DNA from: Terrirhizobium terrae
GTDB lineage: Bacteria; Pseudomonadota; Alphaproteobacteria; Rhizobiales; Rhizobiaceae
Assembly (NCBI RefSeq): GCF_030323265.1
Contig: NZ_CP104992.1
Span: 4,067,501 to 4,131,500 of the forward strand
Direction: 5' to 3'
DNA length: 64,000 nt
Under the pieces are notes generated by a model that saw nothing but the letters and a program-made list of their open reading frames with translations, was not told where the DNA came from and did not search any database. Positions 55,372 through 64,000 of the stretch are shown here, in pieces. The position numbers and the translations under genes were made by a program. Within the stretch, counting starts at the first letter, position 1. Every line of letters begins with the position of its first letter.

Positions 55372-55396
55372 AAAAAGGCGGCCGAAGCCGCCTTCT
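55372..55396 (-). terminator. Terminator of the petABC operon (reverse strand)
   Basis: AAGGCGGC and GCCGCCTT arms around a TTCG-type tetraloop, followed by TTTTT on the reverse strand, 23 bases after the cytochrome c1 stop. Confidence 0.85.
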
Positions 55397-55418
55397 CTAC
55401 CCGTGAGCCAACGGAGGA

Positions 55419-56315
55419 TCAATGTCCCTTGTTGGCGTAGACCGACTTCTTCGTCAGATAGATGAGGCCGGTGAAGATGACCAGGAACACCATGACCATG
55501 AAGCCGGTACGCTTGCGCTCTTCCAGATGCGGCTCGGCGGTCCACATCAGAAAGGCGGAGACGTCCTTGGCATACTGGTCGACCGTCTGCGGCGCGCCGT
55601 CGTCATAGGTCACCTGATCGTCGGCAATCGGCGGCGCCATCGCGAGCGAGGCCGCATTGGCGAAGTACGGGTTGTAGTGACCGCCTTCTGGCACTTCGAC
55701 GCCGGCCGGCGGCTCCTGATACCCGGTGATCAGCGAGTAGATATAGTCCGGCCCGCCTTCCTGGTACTGGGTAAAGATGTCGAAGACGAACTGCGGGAAA
55801 CCACGGGTGATGCCGCGTGCCTTGGCAAGCAGCGACATGTCCGGCGGGGCTGCGCCGTTGTTGGAAGCGGCAGCGGCCTGCGGGTTCGGATAGGGCGACG
55901 GGAAATAGTCGGACGGCGTCGCCGCACGTTCGAACATCTCGCCGTCGTCGTTCGGCCCATCCTGCACCTGGTAGTTCGCAGCGAAGGTTTTTACCTGCGC
56001 TTCCGAGTAACCGAGGTCCTCCAGTGTGCGGAAGGAAACCAACCGCATCGAATGACAGGCGGCACAGACTTCCGTATAGACCTTCAACCCGCGCTGAAGC
56101 TGCTGCTTGTCGTAATGGCCGAATGGCCCGGCAAAGCTCCAGTCCTCATTCTTGGGATGATGGATCGGATAATGCGGCGTGCCGCCTTCCGCGTGCTCTT
56201 CGCCGCCGGCGGCAGCATCGTGGTTTTCCTGCGCCTGAACCTGGGTCAGGCCGAGACCCAGCCCCACGCCTGCGAGAAGTGCCAGCGACAGGATGCTTGT
56301 TGCAAGCTTTTTCAT
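55419..56315 (-). CDS. petC: Cytochrome c1 subunit of the bc1 complex
   Basis: The 298-residue protein starts MKKLATSILSLALLAGVGLG after GAGAGGGACAAGATC, with a signal peptide ending near VQAQEN. The c-type haem is bound at CAACHSM, with VSFRTLEDLGYSE after it. Other blocks are PPDMSLLAKARGI, DYIYSLITGYQEPP and GGHYNPYFANAASLAMAPPI, containing the haem-ligand Met region. The C-terminal anchor is MVFLVIFTGLIYLTKKSVYANKG. It passes electrons from the Rieske protein to soluble cytochromes. A start 30 bases upstream overlaps petB and is less likely. Confidence 0.95.
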   Translation of the reverse strand: MKKLATSILSLALLAGVGLGLGLTQVQAQENHDAAAGGEEHAEGGTPHYPIHHPKNEDWSFAGPFGHYDKQQLQRGLKVYTEVCAACHSMRLVSFRTLEDLGYSEAQVKTFAANYQVQDGPNDDGEMFERAATPSDYFPSPYPNPQAAAASNNGAAPPDMSLLAKARGITRGFPQFVFDIFTQYQEGGPDYIYSLITGYQEPPAGVEVPEGGHYNPYFANAASLAMAPPIADDQVTYDDGAPQTVDQYAKDVSAFLMWTAEPHLEERKRTGFMVMVFLVIFTGLIYLTKKSVYANKGH

Positions 56316-56341
56316 GATCTTGTCCCTCTCCGTCGCCGCGC

Positions 56342-57634
56342 TCATGCCGAGACCTTCACGGGCTCGGCGACCGCCGATCCGTTCTTCTTGGCTTGCTGCT
56401 CGAGCACCGCCTCGGTGATCGAGTTCGGAATTCTCCGTGGGGTTTCGAACAGGCCGAGAAGCGGCATGATCACCAGGAAGAAGCCGAAATAGTAGAGCGT
56501 ACCGAGCTGCGACAGGAGAGTGTAGATGCCTTCCGCCGGCTGCGAGCCGAGCCAGCCGAGCAGGATCGCATTGGCGACGAACAGCCAGAAGAACAGCTTG
56601 TACCATGGACGATAGACGGCGGAGCGAACCTTCGACGTATCGAGCCAGGGCAGGAAGAACAGGATGATGATCGAGCCGAACATCACGAGCACGCCGCCCA
56701 GCTTGGAATCGATCGGCCCGACATTGAAGGTGATCGCACGCAGCATTGCGTAGAACGGCAGATAGTACCATTCGGGCACGATATGCGACGGTGTCTTCAG
56801 TGCGTCGGCCGGGATGTAGTTGTCCGGATGGCCGAGATAGTTCGGCATGTAGAAGATGAACCAGGCATAAGCGATCAGGAAGATCGAGACACCGAGCGCA
56901 TCCTTAAGCGTTGCATAGGGTGTAAACGCGACTGTATCGGTCTTGGTCTTCACCTCGACGCCGGTCGGGTTGGTCTGGCCGGTGACATGCAGTGCCCAGA
57001 CATGCAGCACGACGACGCCTGCTATCATGAAGGGCAGGAGATAGTGCAACGAGAAAAAGCGGTTGAGCGTCGGCTGGTCGACCGCAAAGCCACCGAGCAG
57101 GAACTGCTGGATCCACTCGCCCACAAGCGGAAAGGCCGAGAAGAAACCGGTGATGACGGTGGCACCCCAGAAGGACATCTGTCCCCAGGGAAGCACGTAG
57201 CCCATGAAGCCGGTCGCCATCATCAGGAGATAGATGACGACGCCGAGGATCCAGAGGATTTCGCGCGGCGCCTTGTAGGAACCGTAATAGAGGCCGCGCG
57301 CGATATGCAGATAGACCGCAATGAAGAAGAACGATGCGCCGTTGGCATGCATGTAGCGCAGGAGCCAGCCGTGGTTGACGTCACGCATGATCTTTTCGAC
57401 CGAGTCGAACGCGACGCCGGTAGAGGCCGTATAGTGCATGGCGAGCACGATGCCCGAAAGGATTTGCACCACGAGCATGACCGACAGCATGGCGCCGAAT
57501 GTATAAGCGTAATTGAGGTTACGCGGCACCGGATAGGCGACAAAGCTGTCGTACAGCATGCGCGGCAGCGGAAGCCGGGCATCGATCCACTTTTCCACGC
57601 CGGTCGACGGCTGGTATGAAGAATGTCCACTCAT
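56342..57634 (-). CDS. petB: Cytochrome b subunit of the bc1 complex
   Basis: The 430-residue integral membrane protein starts MSGHSSYQPSTGVEKWIDAR after a GGGGCAGGG ribosome site. It binds both b haems and the quinol sites: GWLLRYMHANGASFFFIAVYLHIARGLYYGSY (His pair), GYVLPWGQMSFWGATVITGFF (Qo), FSLHYLLPFMIAGVVVLHVWALH (second His pair) and VPEWYYLPFYAMLR with the PEWY Qo motif. All eight helices are present. It is the second gene of petABC. Confidence 0.97.
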   Translation of the reverse strand: MSGHSSYQPSTGVEKWIDARLPLPRMLYDSFVAYPVPRNLNYAYTFGAMLSVMLVVQILSGIVLAMHYTASTGVAFDSVEKIMRDVNHGWLLRYMHANGASFFFIAVYLHIARGLYYGSYKAPREILWILGVVIYLLMMATGFMGYVLPWGQMSFWGATVITGFFSAFPLVGEWIQQFLLGGFAVDQPTLNRFFSLHYLLPFMIAGVVVLHVWALHVTGQTNPTGVEVKTKTDTVAFTPYATLKDALGVSIFLIAYAWFIFYMPNYLGHPDNYIPADALKTPSHIVPEWYYLPFYAMLRAITFNVGPIDSKLGGVLVMFGSIIILFFLPWLDTSKVRSAVYRPWYKLFFWLFVANAILLGWLGSQPAEGIYTLLSQLGTLYYFGFFLVIMPLLGLFETPRRIPNSITEAVLEQQAKKNGSAVAEPVKVSA

Positions 57635-57645
57635 GTCCCTGCCCC

Positions 57646-58224
57646 TCACCCAATCCGGATCACGGTATCGCTAGCGAATGCGAATGTCGGAATTGCCAGG
57701 TTCTGCGGCGCAGGACCTTTTCGGATGCGGCCCGCCGTATCGTAGTGCGAGCCATGACAGGGACAGAACCACCCGCCGAAATCCCCGGCCTGGCCGAGGG
57801 GTACGCAGCCGAGATGGGTACAGGAGCCGATCATGACGATCCAGTTCTCCTTGCCGTCGCCAGCCGAGCGGTCGATGCTCGTGGCTTCAGCATCCGCCGC
57901 AAGGTTGGCGTTGCGGGCGACGGGATCCTTGAGGTCGCCAAGCGCGACCGCATTGGCCTCCTCGACTTCCTTTGGCGTCCGGTTGCGGATGAAGACGGGC
58001 TTGCCGCGCCATTTCACCGTCAGAGACATGCCGGGCTGCAGCGCAGCGACATTCACTTCGATGGAGGCGAGAGCCAGCGTCGATGCGTCGGGGCGCATCT
58101 GATCGATAAACGGCCACGCGACGGCTGCGGCACCGACCACACCCGTCATGCCCGTCGCTAGATAGAGGAAATCGCGGCGAGTAGGCTCGCTCACGGTCCC
58201 GTCGTTTGGATTATGCTCACTCAC
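57646..58224 (-). CDS. petA: Rieske iron-sulfur protein of the bc1 complex
   Basis: The 192-residue protein starts MSEHNPNDGTVSEPTRRDFL. It has a twin-arginine-like signal anchor (TRRDFLYLATGMTGVVGAA) and the Rieske cluster ligands CTHLGCVPLG and FCPCHGSHYD (two Cys and two His, plus the disulfide pair). It is the mobile subunit taking electrons from quinol at Qo to cytochrome c1. It is the first gene of petABC, with 11 bases to petB. Confidence 0.97.
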   Translation of the reverse strand: MSEHNPNDGTVSEPTRRDFLYLATGMTGVVGAAAVAWPFIDQMRPDASTLALASIEVNVAALQPGMSLTVKWRGKPVFIRNRTPKEVEEANAVALGDLKDPVARNANLAADAEATSIDRSAGDGKENWIVMIGSCTHLGCVPLGQAGDFGGWFCPCHGSHYDTAGRIRKGPAPQNLAIPTFAFASDTVIRIG

Positions 58225-58607
58225 GGTTCAACCATCCTCTCATGCAATGTCCCAGTCATTCGCATGCCTCCTCCTGGCTATGGTTAAGCCTCCGCCACCA
58301 TAGATCGAACATCGATTCCCCAGCAAGACGGCTCCTCAACGCTTTGATCGCAGAAAAACTCCCGCTTTGGCAAGGCCTTCGGCCTTCCAAGCGAGGGTCG
58401 CCCTACACTTTTGCGTCGCAACAACCGGGTGCGGCAACGCGCCTTTTCAAGCGATTGCAGCAGCACTGATTTAGCGCGCAAAATCAAAGCGTAGCTTGAC
58501 TTGGATCAAGTGTGGCAGCGCCACGTCCACCCGCCAGGGCTGTCGCGTTGCCAGTGTTCTGCGGGCATGCTAATGCATCGCAGCATCACGGGGCCTCGGA
58601 CGCGATC
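58225..58607. other. Intergenic region between divergent petA and the endonuclease/phosphatase-family gene
   Basis: This 383-base region holds the petABC promoter on the left and the next gene's promoter on the right. It also contains an FNR/FixK-type box (listed separately). No coding sequence is convincing; a short frame at 58206-58469 overlaps petA and has no ribosome site. Confidence 0.4.
58496..58509. promoter_or_regulatory. FNR/FixK-type anaerobox
   Basis: TTGACTTGGATCAA is a TTGAY-N4-RTCAA dyad, the FixK/FnrN consensus of rhizobia. It lies about 100 bases before the endonuclease/phosphatase-family gene and 272 before petA, so either could be the target. Binding is inferred from the match alone. 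Confidence 0.5.
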
Positions 58608-59552
58608 ATGACCATCAGACAGATCTTATCCGTCGCCATCTGCGTCATCGTGTCGCTTGTCCTGTTCGCGATTGCGACGCGCTATTTCCATCCGCACTGG
58701 ATTTTGGCGGCTCTTCACAGCCTGCAACTGCATTTTGCGCTTGCCTGCGCGGTGGCGATGCTTGTCGCCATCCTGCTTCATCGCAATGTCGTCAGCTACC
58801 TGCTGCTCATCGCTTCCCTCGTGCTGGCCGGACATGCGGTCGTCATGGGCAGGCAGCTCGCGTCAGAGGTGACGGCGGCGGATGCCGATGCGCCGGGCTT
58901 CAGACTGATGTCCTTCAACATCCTGTCCAACAACTACACGAACGGCGAGGCGATCGCGAAGATGATCGCGGCCTCAGGTGCCGACGTCGTCAACGTCATG
59001 GAAAGCGAGCCGCTGCGGGCCCAACTGCCCCTGCTCGCCGACGCCTATCCCTACCATGTCGGTTGCGGCATCCAGGTCATGGACTGCGATCAGCTGATGC
59101 TGTCGAAGACGCCGCTCGAAAACGGCGTGATCCGCAGCCTAGGCCCGATCTTCGACAATCGCTTCATCCTGGCCGAGACGGTGATCGGCGGGCACCGCAT
59201 TCATGTCGCCGGCATCCACACGACGAAGCCTTACTTCGACAATTTCCAGACGATGGAACTGATCCGGGCTGCCCTCGCCCTGACGGACACGGAAGGTCCG
59301 CTGGTCCTGTCCGGCGATTTCAATGCATCGAGCCTCGGACCGAATGTTCGCGAATTCCTGCGCTGGACCGACCTGCGCGCCGCGAGCTGGGAACCGGCGA
59401 CATGGCCGATAGAGCTCGGTCCTTTCGGCCTCGCGATCGACCATGTCTACGTTCGTGCGCCGTTGAAGTTCCGCTCCGTAGAACGCCTTCCCGACGCTCA
59501 CGGATCGAACCATGCCGGGCTGATGGCCGAGATCGCCATTACCGGAAACTGA
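58608..59552 (+). CDS. Membrane-anchored endonuclease/exonuclease/phosphatase (EEP) family protein
   Basis: The 314-residue protein has three N-terminal membrane helices (ILSVAICVIVSLVLFAIAT, LHFALACAVAMLVAILL, YLLLIASLVLAGHAVV). An EEP catalytic domain follows on the periplasmic side: FRLMSFNILSNN, DVVNVMESE, HVAGIHT, LVLSGDFNASSLGP, IDHVYVR and GSNHAGLMAEI. The D-F-N and S-N-H motifs are the metal and catalytic residues of this family, which includes sphingomyelinase- and nuclease-like enzymes. Substrate unknown. Confidence 0.85.
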   Translation: MTIRQILSVAICVIVSLVLFAIATRYFHPHWILAALHSLQLHFALACAVAMLVAILLHRNVVSYLLLIASLVLAGHAVVMGRQLASEVTAADADAPGFRLMSFNILSNNYTNGEAIAKMIAASGADVVNVMESEPLRAQLPLLADAYPYHVGCGIQVMDCDQLMLSKTPLENGVIRSLGPIFDNRFILAETVIGGHRIHVAGIHTTKPYFDNFQTMELIRAALALTDTEGPLVLSGDFNASSLGPNVREFLRWTDLRAASWEPATWPIELGPFGLAIDHVYVRAPLKFRSVERLPDAHGSNHAGLMAEIAITGN

Positions 59553-59581
59553 GGCTTGCCACGTCAGGTTCGATAGTCGAT

Positions 59582-61448
59582 CTACTGCGCAGCATCTGCC
59601 GCAAGAAAACCGCCGGTCTGCCGCGACCAGAGCTCGGCATACAGCCCGCCCTTTGCCAGCAGCTCGTTATGGGTCCCCTCTTCGACAATCCGCCCCTTGT
59701 CGATCACGATCAGCCGGTCGAGCATGGCGATGGTCGAGAGCCGATGGGCGATCGCCAGCACCGTCTTGCCCTGCATCAGCTCGTCGAGGCTCGACTGGAT
59801 CGCCGCCTCGACTTCCGAGATCGAGCGCCGATGTCGCCTCGTCCAGCACCAGGATCGGCGCGTCCTTCAGCATGACGCGGGCGATCGCGATCCGCTGTCG
59901 CTGGCCGCCGGAGAGCTTGACGCCACGCTCGCCTACATGGGCATCGAACGCCTTGCGGCCACGCTGGTCTACAAGGCTGGCGATGAACTCGTCGGCCTGC
60001 GCCCGTTTCGCCGCGTCGAGCAATTGCGTGTCGGAAGCATCGGGGCGACCGAACAGGATGTTGTCGCGGATCGAGCGGTGCAGCAGCGACGTGTCCTGCG
60101 TGACCATGCCGATCTGTGCCCTGAGCGATTCCTGCGTCACCTTCGAGATGTCCTGCCCGTCGATCTCGATCCGACCGCCTTCAAGATCGTAGAAGCGCAG
60201 GAGCAGATTGACGAGCGTCGACTTGCCGGCACCCGAGCGGCCGATGATGCCGACCTTCTCCCCCGCCCTGATGGTGAGGTTCATGTGGTCGATCACACCG
60301 GCGCTGCGGCCGTAGTGGAAGCTCACATCCTCGAAACGGATTTCCGGCCGCTCGACGGTGAGTGCCGGCGCACCGGGCATATCGGTCAGCTGGATCGGCT
60401 GCGAGATCAGCTCGGCGGCATTCTGCACCGTGCCGAAATTGCGCATGATCCCGTTGAACTGCGTCATCAGCCGGCCGAGCAAGAAGTTGAGACGCAGCAC
60501 CAGCGCCAGCGTGAAGGCCACCGCGCCGGAGCTGATCTTGCCCTCAAGCCAGAGATGAATGCAGAGCGCCGCCATGGAGGTGATCATCACGCCGGAGAGA
60601 AGCGCCATGGAGGCGCGCACGCCGGTGATAAACCGGGTGAACATGATGACTGACGACTGGAACACGTCGAAGCCGTTGCGCATGTAGCGGTCATTCGCCT
60701 CGTCGCGGCCGAACAGGCGAAGCGTCTGGATATTGCTATAGGCATCTACCATGCGGCCGGAGAGCATGGATGCCGCCTCGGCCGTCTCCTTGGAATGATA
60801 ACGGATGCGCGGCACGAAATAGCGGGCGAGCGCTGCAAAGATCGCCACCCAGGCAAGCACCAGCATCGCAAGCCGCCAGTCCAGCCCGCCGATCAGCGTC
60901 AGCATCGATACCGAATAGATCAGGACGAACCAGACGCTTTCCATCAGCGAGGTCACGAGATCGCCCGCCGCCTGCCCGCCCGACCAGACCTTGGTCACGA
61001 TCCGTCCGGCGAAATCGTTCTGGAAGAAGGACAGAGACTGGCGCGCCACATGCCGGTAGGACTGCCAGCGGACGAGATTGTAGAAGCCGGGCGTGATGAT
61101 CTGCTGGTCGACCAGTGCCGTCACCATCGTGACGAGAAAGCGGACGACGCCGATCAGCACCAGCATACCGCCGAGCTCCCAGCCATGGGCGGCCAGCAAG
61201 CCTCCCCATCCTGCCGCGCGGTCGACCGTGGCGAGAATATCGACCAGCCGGCCGACGAACCAGAAGAGTGCAGCCTCGATCGCCGCCGTCAGGCCGCCGA
61301 GCACCAGCATTGCCAGAAACGGCGCCTTGGCCTGGCGGACATAGAACCAGATGAAGGACAGCGTGCCGGAAGGCGGCCGCAGATCCTCCGCTTCGGCGAA
61401 AGGTTCGACGCGTGTCTCGAAGAAGCGAAAGAATTGGGTGATGGCCAT
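59582..61448 (-). pseudogene. ABC exporter (fused permease-ATPase), first of two paralogues, frame broken at 59817
   Basis: The 621-residue corrected half-transporter starts MAITQFFRFFETRVEPFAE at 61448. Six membrane helices precede the ATPase: Walker A GRSGAGKSTLV, Q-loop MVTQDTSLLHRSIRDNI, signature KLSGGQRQRIAIA, Walker B ILVLDEATSALD. The frame then fails at GAGATC (59817-59822, forward strand). Removing one base gives DSEVEAAIQ and the H-loop AHRLSTIAMLDRLIVIDKG. The paralogue at 63718 reads GAATC at the same codon, direct in-window evidence of the insertion. Substrate is unknown, probably lipid or peptide export. Confidence 0.88.
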
Positions 61449-61535
61449 GGCCACCGATATATGCCGGTTCGGCAGTACGGCAAAGGGTGCGACCAGATTA
61501 CATTTCGGCAAGCATCATGAACCACCGGCGGAAAC

Positions 61536-61562
61536 GAAAAACGGCGGCCCGAGGCCGCCGTT
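61536..61562 (-). terminator. Terminator of the chemoreceptor gene (reverse strand)
   Basis: A 10-bp stem AACGGCGGCC/GGCCGCCGTT around a 3-base loop; the reverse strand then continues with T residues. It lies about 30 bases after the receptor stop. Confidence 0.75.
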
Positions 61563-61591
61563 CGATGTGTTCGTCAAAGCTGGTGCCGAGC

Positions 61592-63515
61592 TTAGAACTC
61601 GGACCATTCCTGCTTGACGGCAGCAGCGGAAGAACCGCCGCCGAAGGCCGAGGCGATCTTGGCGCCGAGCGCGCGTGCCGGCGATGCGGCCGGACGCGAG
61701 GCAGGCGTTGCCGCGCGCGGTGCTACGGCAGCTTCGCCGCCGAGCTTGAACTGCGACAGCAGCTCGTTCAGCGCCGCCGCCTGCGTTGCAAGGCTGTGGC
61801 TTGCTGCGTTGGTCTGCTCGACCATGGCCGCATTCTGCTGGGTGCCCTGGTCCATCTGGTTGACGGAGGTGCTGATCTCGGAAAGACCCGTCGACTGCTC
61901 GCGGGTGGAGACGACGATCGAGGCAACGTTGCGGTTGATCACCTGCACGTCGGCAACGATGGTTTCCAGCGCCTTGCCGGTCTCGCCGACCAGCGTCACG
62001 CCATCGCGAACCTTCTCGCCGGAGGCGCTGATGAGCGCCTTGATTTCGCGCGCGGCATTGGCCGAACGCTGGGCGAGTTCACGTACTTCCTGGGCAACGA
62101 CCGCAAAGCCCTTGCCGGCTTCACCTGCACGTGCCGCTTCCACCCCTGCGTTAAGCGCCAGAAGGTTGGTCTGGAAGGCGATCTCGTCAATCACGCCGAT
62201 GATGTTGGAGATCTCACCGGAAGACTTTTCGATCGCCTCCATGGCGTTGACCGCCTGGCGGACGATGTCGCCGGAACGCTCCGCACCTGCGCGGGTCTGG
62301 TCGACCAGCGTGCCTGCTTCACCGGCACGAACGGCCGAGATCCTTGACTGCGGTGGTGACCTGCTCGAGCGCTGCGGCCGTTTCCTCGACCGAGGCAGCC
62401 TGCTGTTCGGTACGCTTGGAAAGGTCGTCGGCAGCCGAGCGGATCTCGTTGGCGCCGGCATCGATCATGCGGGCATTGTCGCCGACCGAGCGCAGCACGG
62501 TCTGCAGCTTGCCGACGGATTCGTTGAAGTTTGTGCGCAGCATGTCGAGCTGGCCGGCAAACGGCTGCTGCAGGCGGATGGTCATGTCGCCATCCGACAG
62601 GCTCTTCAAACCACGAGCGAGGCCATCGACGGCAAAGGCGACGTCGGCAGCTTCGCGGGCCTTCTGCTCTTCATTGGCGATACGCTCGCGCTCGCTCATC
62701 GAACGATTGGCTTCGGTTTCCTGCTCCAGGCGGACGCGCTCCAGTGCATTGTCGCGGAATACTGCGACGGCCGCCGCCATTTCGCCGATTTCGTCCGGAC
62801 GGCCGGCATAGGGAATGGCGACCGAGCTGTTGCCGGCGGCAAGGACGTTCATCGAATTGGTGATCTGGGTGATCGGGCGGGTCACGCGCATAAGGCACAG
62901 AACCGCAGCACCGACGGCAATCGCGACGGCGAAGAGGACGCCGCCGATCGTGGAGATGTAGACGAAGTCAGCCGTGTCGCTTGCCTTCTGGCGATCCTCG
63001 ACGCTGCGTGCCTTGTTGTCGTCCATCAGGCCCTGCAGCATCGTGCCGGCCTCTCCGCCCAACGGGATCATCTTGGCGATGACGTCCTTGGCTTCATAGA
63101 CCCGCGACGACTGAACGAGACCGATAAACTGCTGCCCGAGCGCGTCATAATCCGCGACGACCTTTTCGATCTCGGCGAATTTTTCCTTCGCGGCGGGGAT
63201 CGTCATCGAATCGCCATAGGCCTTGAAGGCTTCAGCACGAGCGGAGTTCTTTTCCTGAAGCTGGGAAAGCCAGTTCTTCCTCTCCGCGGCATTGCTTGCC
63301 GTCAGCGTCATCAAATAAAGACGACGGATATCCGACAGAACGCCGTCCATATCCGCAACCATCAGTGCGCGATCGATGCGCCGGCTGATCTGGTCGGTCT
63401 GCTCATCCATCTGAGCGACGGAACGCATGCCGAGAGCACCCTGAACAATTAGGATTAAGACCATCACGCCGAAAAGCGCAGGCAAAAGTAGTTTTATCTT
63501 AATAGAGTTCATCAT
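61592..63515 (-). pseudogene. Methyl-accepting chemotaxis protein, frame broken at 62337
   Basis: The corrected 640-residue chemoreceptor starts MMNSIKIKLLLPALFGVMVL (first membrane helix). A periplasmic four-helix bundle follows (about 45-190: MDEQTDQISRRIDRALMVADMD), then a second helix (VLFAVAIAVGAAVLCLM) and HAMP (RVTRPITQITNSMNVLAAGNSSVAIP). The signalling tip is SGEISNIIGVIDEIAFQTNLLALNAGVEAARAGEAGKGFAVVAQEVRELAQRSA. Removing one base from GAGATC at 62337-62342 joins TTAVKD to SAVRAGEAGTLVDQTRAG. The protein ends EWSEF, a CheR/CheB-tether pentapeptide (x-W-x-x-F). Ligand unknown. Confidence 0.92.
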
Positions 63516-63717
63516 CTCGTTAACCAGCTGAGGAAAAAGCCAAAAGTGCGAAGCACCCGTGCTTACTTGCTGCCAGTTTCCGATGAAGAAAGACTTACCA
63601 ACCGATGAGAACAATCGGCGTTCAACGCAAAGTCGCGCCTGGATTTGACGAACATCAAGTCCGGCTCATGCAAAAAGGGCGACAAGCAACCACGGCGCGA
63701 GATGCGAAGGCGGCGGG

Positions 63718-64000
63718 TTACCCCGCCGCCGCGTCCTCCAGTGCATGATCGCCGAGGAACCCGCCGGACTGCCTGTGCCACAGATCGGCGTAGATGCCGC
63801 CCGAGGACACCAGTTCCTCATGCGTCCCGACCTCGACGATATGGCCCTTGTCGAGCACGATCAGCCGGTCCATCTCGGTCAAGGTGGAAAGGCGATGCGC
63901 GATTGCGATCACCGTCTTGCCCTGCATCAGCGAGAACAGGTTTTCCTGGATCGCAGCCTCGACTTCGGAATCGAGCGCCGACGTCGCCTCGTCCAGCACA
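63718..64000 (-). CDS. ABC exporter ATPase C-terminus, second paralogue (partial)
   Basis: This is the final 93 residues of a reverse-strand ABC half-transporter; the remainder lies beyond the right edge. It begins in Walker B/D-loop (LDEATSALDSEVEAAIQENLFSLMQG) and continues KTVIAIAHRLSTLTEMDRLIVLDKGHIVEVGTHEELVSSGGIYADLWHRQSGGFLGDH. It is closely similar to the end of the first ABC exporter, with the chemoreceptor gene between them. The frame is intact here, including the GAATC site. Confidence 0.9.
   Translation of the reverse strand, partial: VLDEATSALDSEVEAAIQENLFSLMQGKTVIAIAHRLSTLTEMDRLIVLDKGHIVEVGTHEELVSSGGIYADLWHRQSGGFLGDHALEDAAAG

Noticed and set aside
54781..55545. Long start of apt (254 codons)
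   Set aside because: The extension runs through the petABC terminator and overlaps petC out of frame. The family start at MTSAKDIL fits length and alignment.
10258..62342. Programmed frameshifting as the explanation for the breaks
   Set aside because: No slippery heptamers or downstream pseudoknots recur. The breaks hit unrelated genes at different protein positions, and the insertions track GANTC instead.

Overview
The window is a stretch of a high-GC alphaproteobacterial chromosome, almost certainly Rhizobiaceae (Rhizobium/Agrobacterium/Sinorhizobium group). The evidence is a lsrB/vtlR-type LysR gene followed by two tandem AbcR-like sRNAs, an LpcC-type LPS-core mannosyltransferase next to greA, a petP-petR-type regulator pair, a CTC-form L25 gene followed by pth and ychF, an alphaproteobacterial LexA box (GTTC-N7-GTTC), and an assembly error pattern centred on GANTC, the CcrM methylation site. 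It is mostly core genome. I see no insertion sequence, prophage, CRISPR array, rRNA or tRNA gene.

Layout. 0-8.4 kb: truncated acyltransferase, carB, an ArsR repressor with two SRPBCC proteins, an immunity-like protein, a DUF2235 hydrolase and two very small membrane proteins. 8.4-11.1 kb: a UdgX-type uracil-DNA glycosylase fusion and its radical-SAM partner behind a LexA box. 11.3-16.6 kb: greA and five glycosyltransferases (LPS core). 16.6-21.2 kb: lrp, trxB, lsrB, two AbcR-like sRNAs, an ArsR-like regulator and an Old Yellow Enzyme. 21.4-28.2 kb: Ca2+/H+ antiporter, sugar dehydrogenase, aspartate aminotransferase, cold-shock protein and others. 28.5-34.6 kb: MarR/response regulator/histidine kinase, then csaA, proC and ybjN. 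35-42.5 kb: ubiK, lgt, midA, pgeF, M24 peptidase-like protein, lipoproteins, prs. 42.5-54.7 kb: two large c-di-GMP proteins around rplY, then pth, clpS (ClpS2-like), ychF, a MaoC pair and a LysE exporter. 54.8-64 kb: apt, petABC (cytochrome bc1), an endonuclease/phosphatase-family protein, and two paralogous ABC exporters flanking a chemoreceptor.

The dominant feature of this sequence is damage. Seventeen otherwise normal genes, including essential pth, carry 19 single frame breaks. Seven are one-base insertions, and every one sits where restoring the frame gives GANTC; the text always reads GAGATC (or GATCTC on the other strand). Eleven are one-base losses best placed in homopolymer or short same-base runs, mostly C. 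One (in the Old Yellow Enzyme) is unassigned. This is best read as an uncorrected sequencing or basecalling signature at CcrM-methylated sites plus homopolymer compression, not as gene decay. I therefore annotate those genes across the breaks and give corrected lengths.

The most interesting biology is the LexA-controlled radical-SAM/UdgX cassette, the lsrB-abcR locus, a solitary ClpS2-like adaptor with Arg at the usual gatekeeper position, a double-Kazal lipoprotein, and the ABC/MCP/ABC arrangement at the right end.
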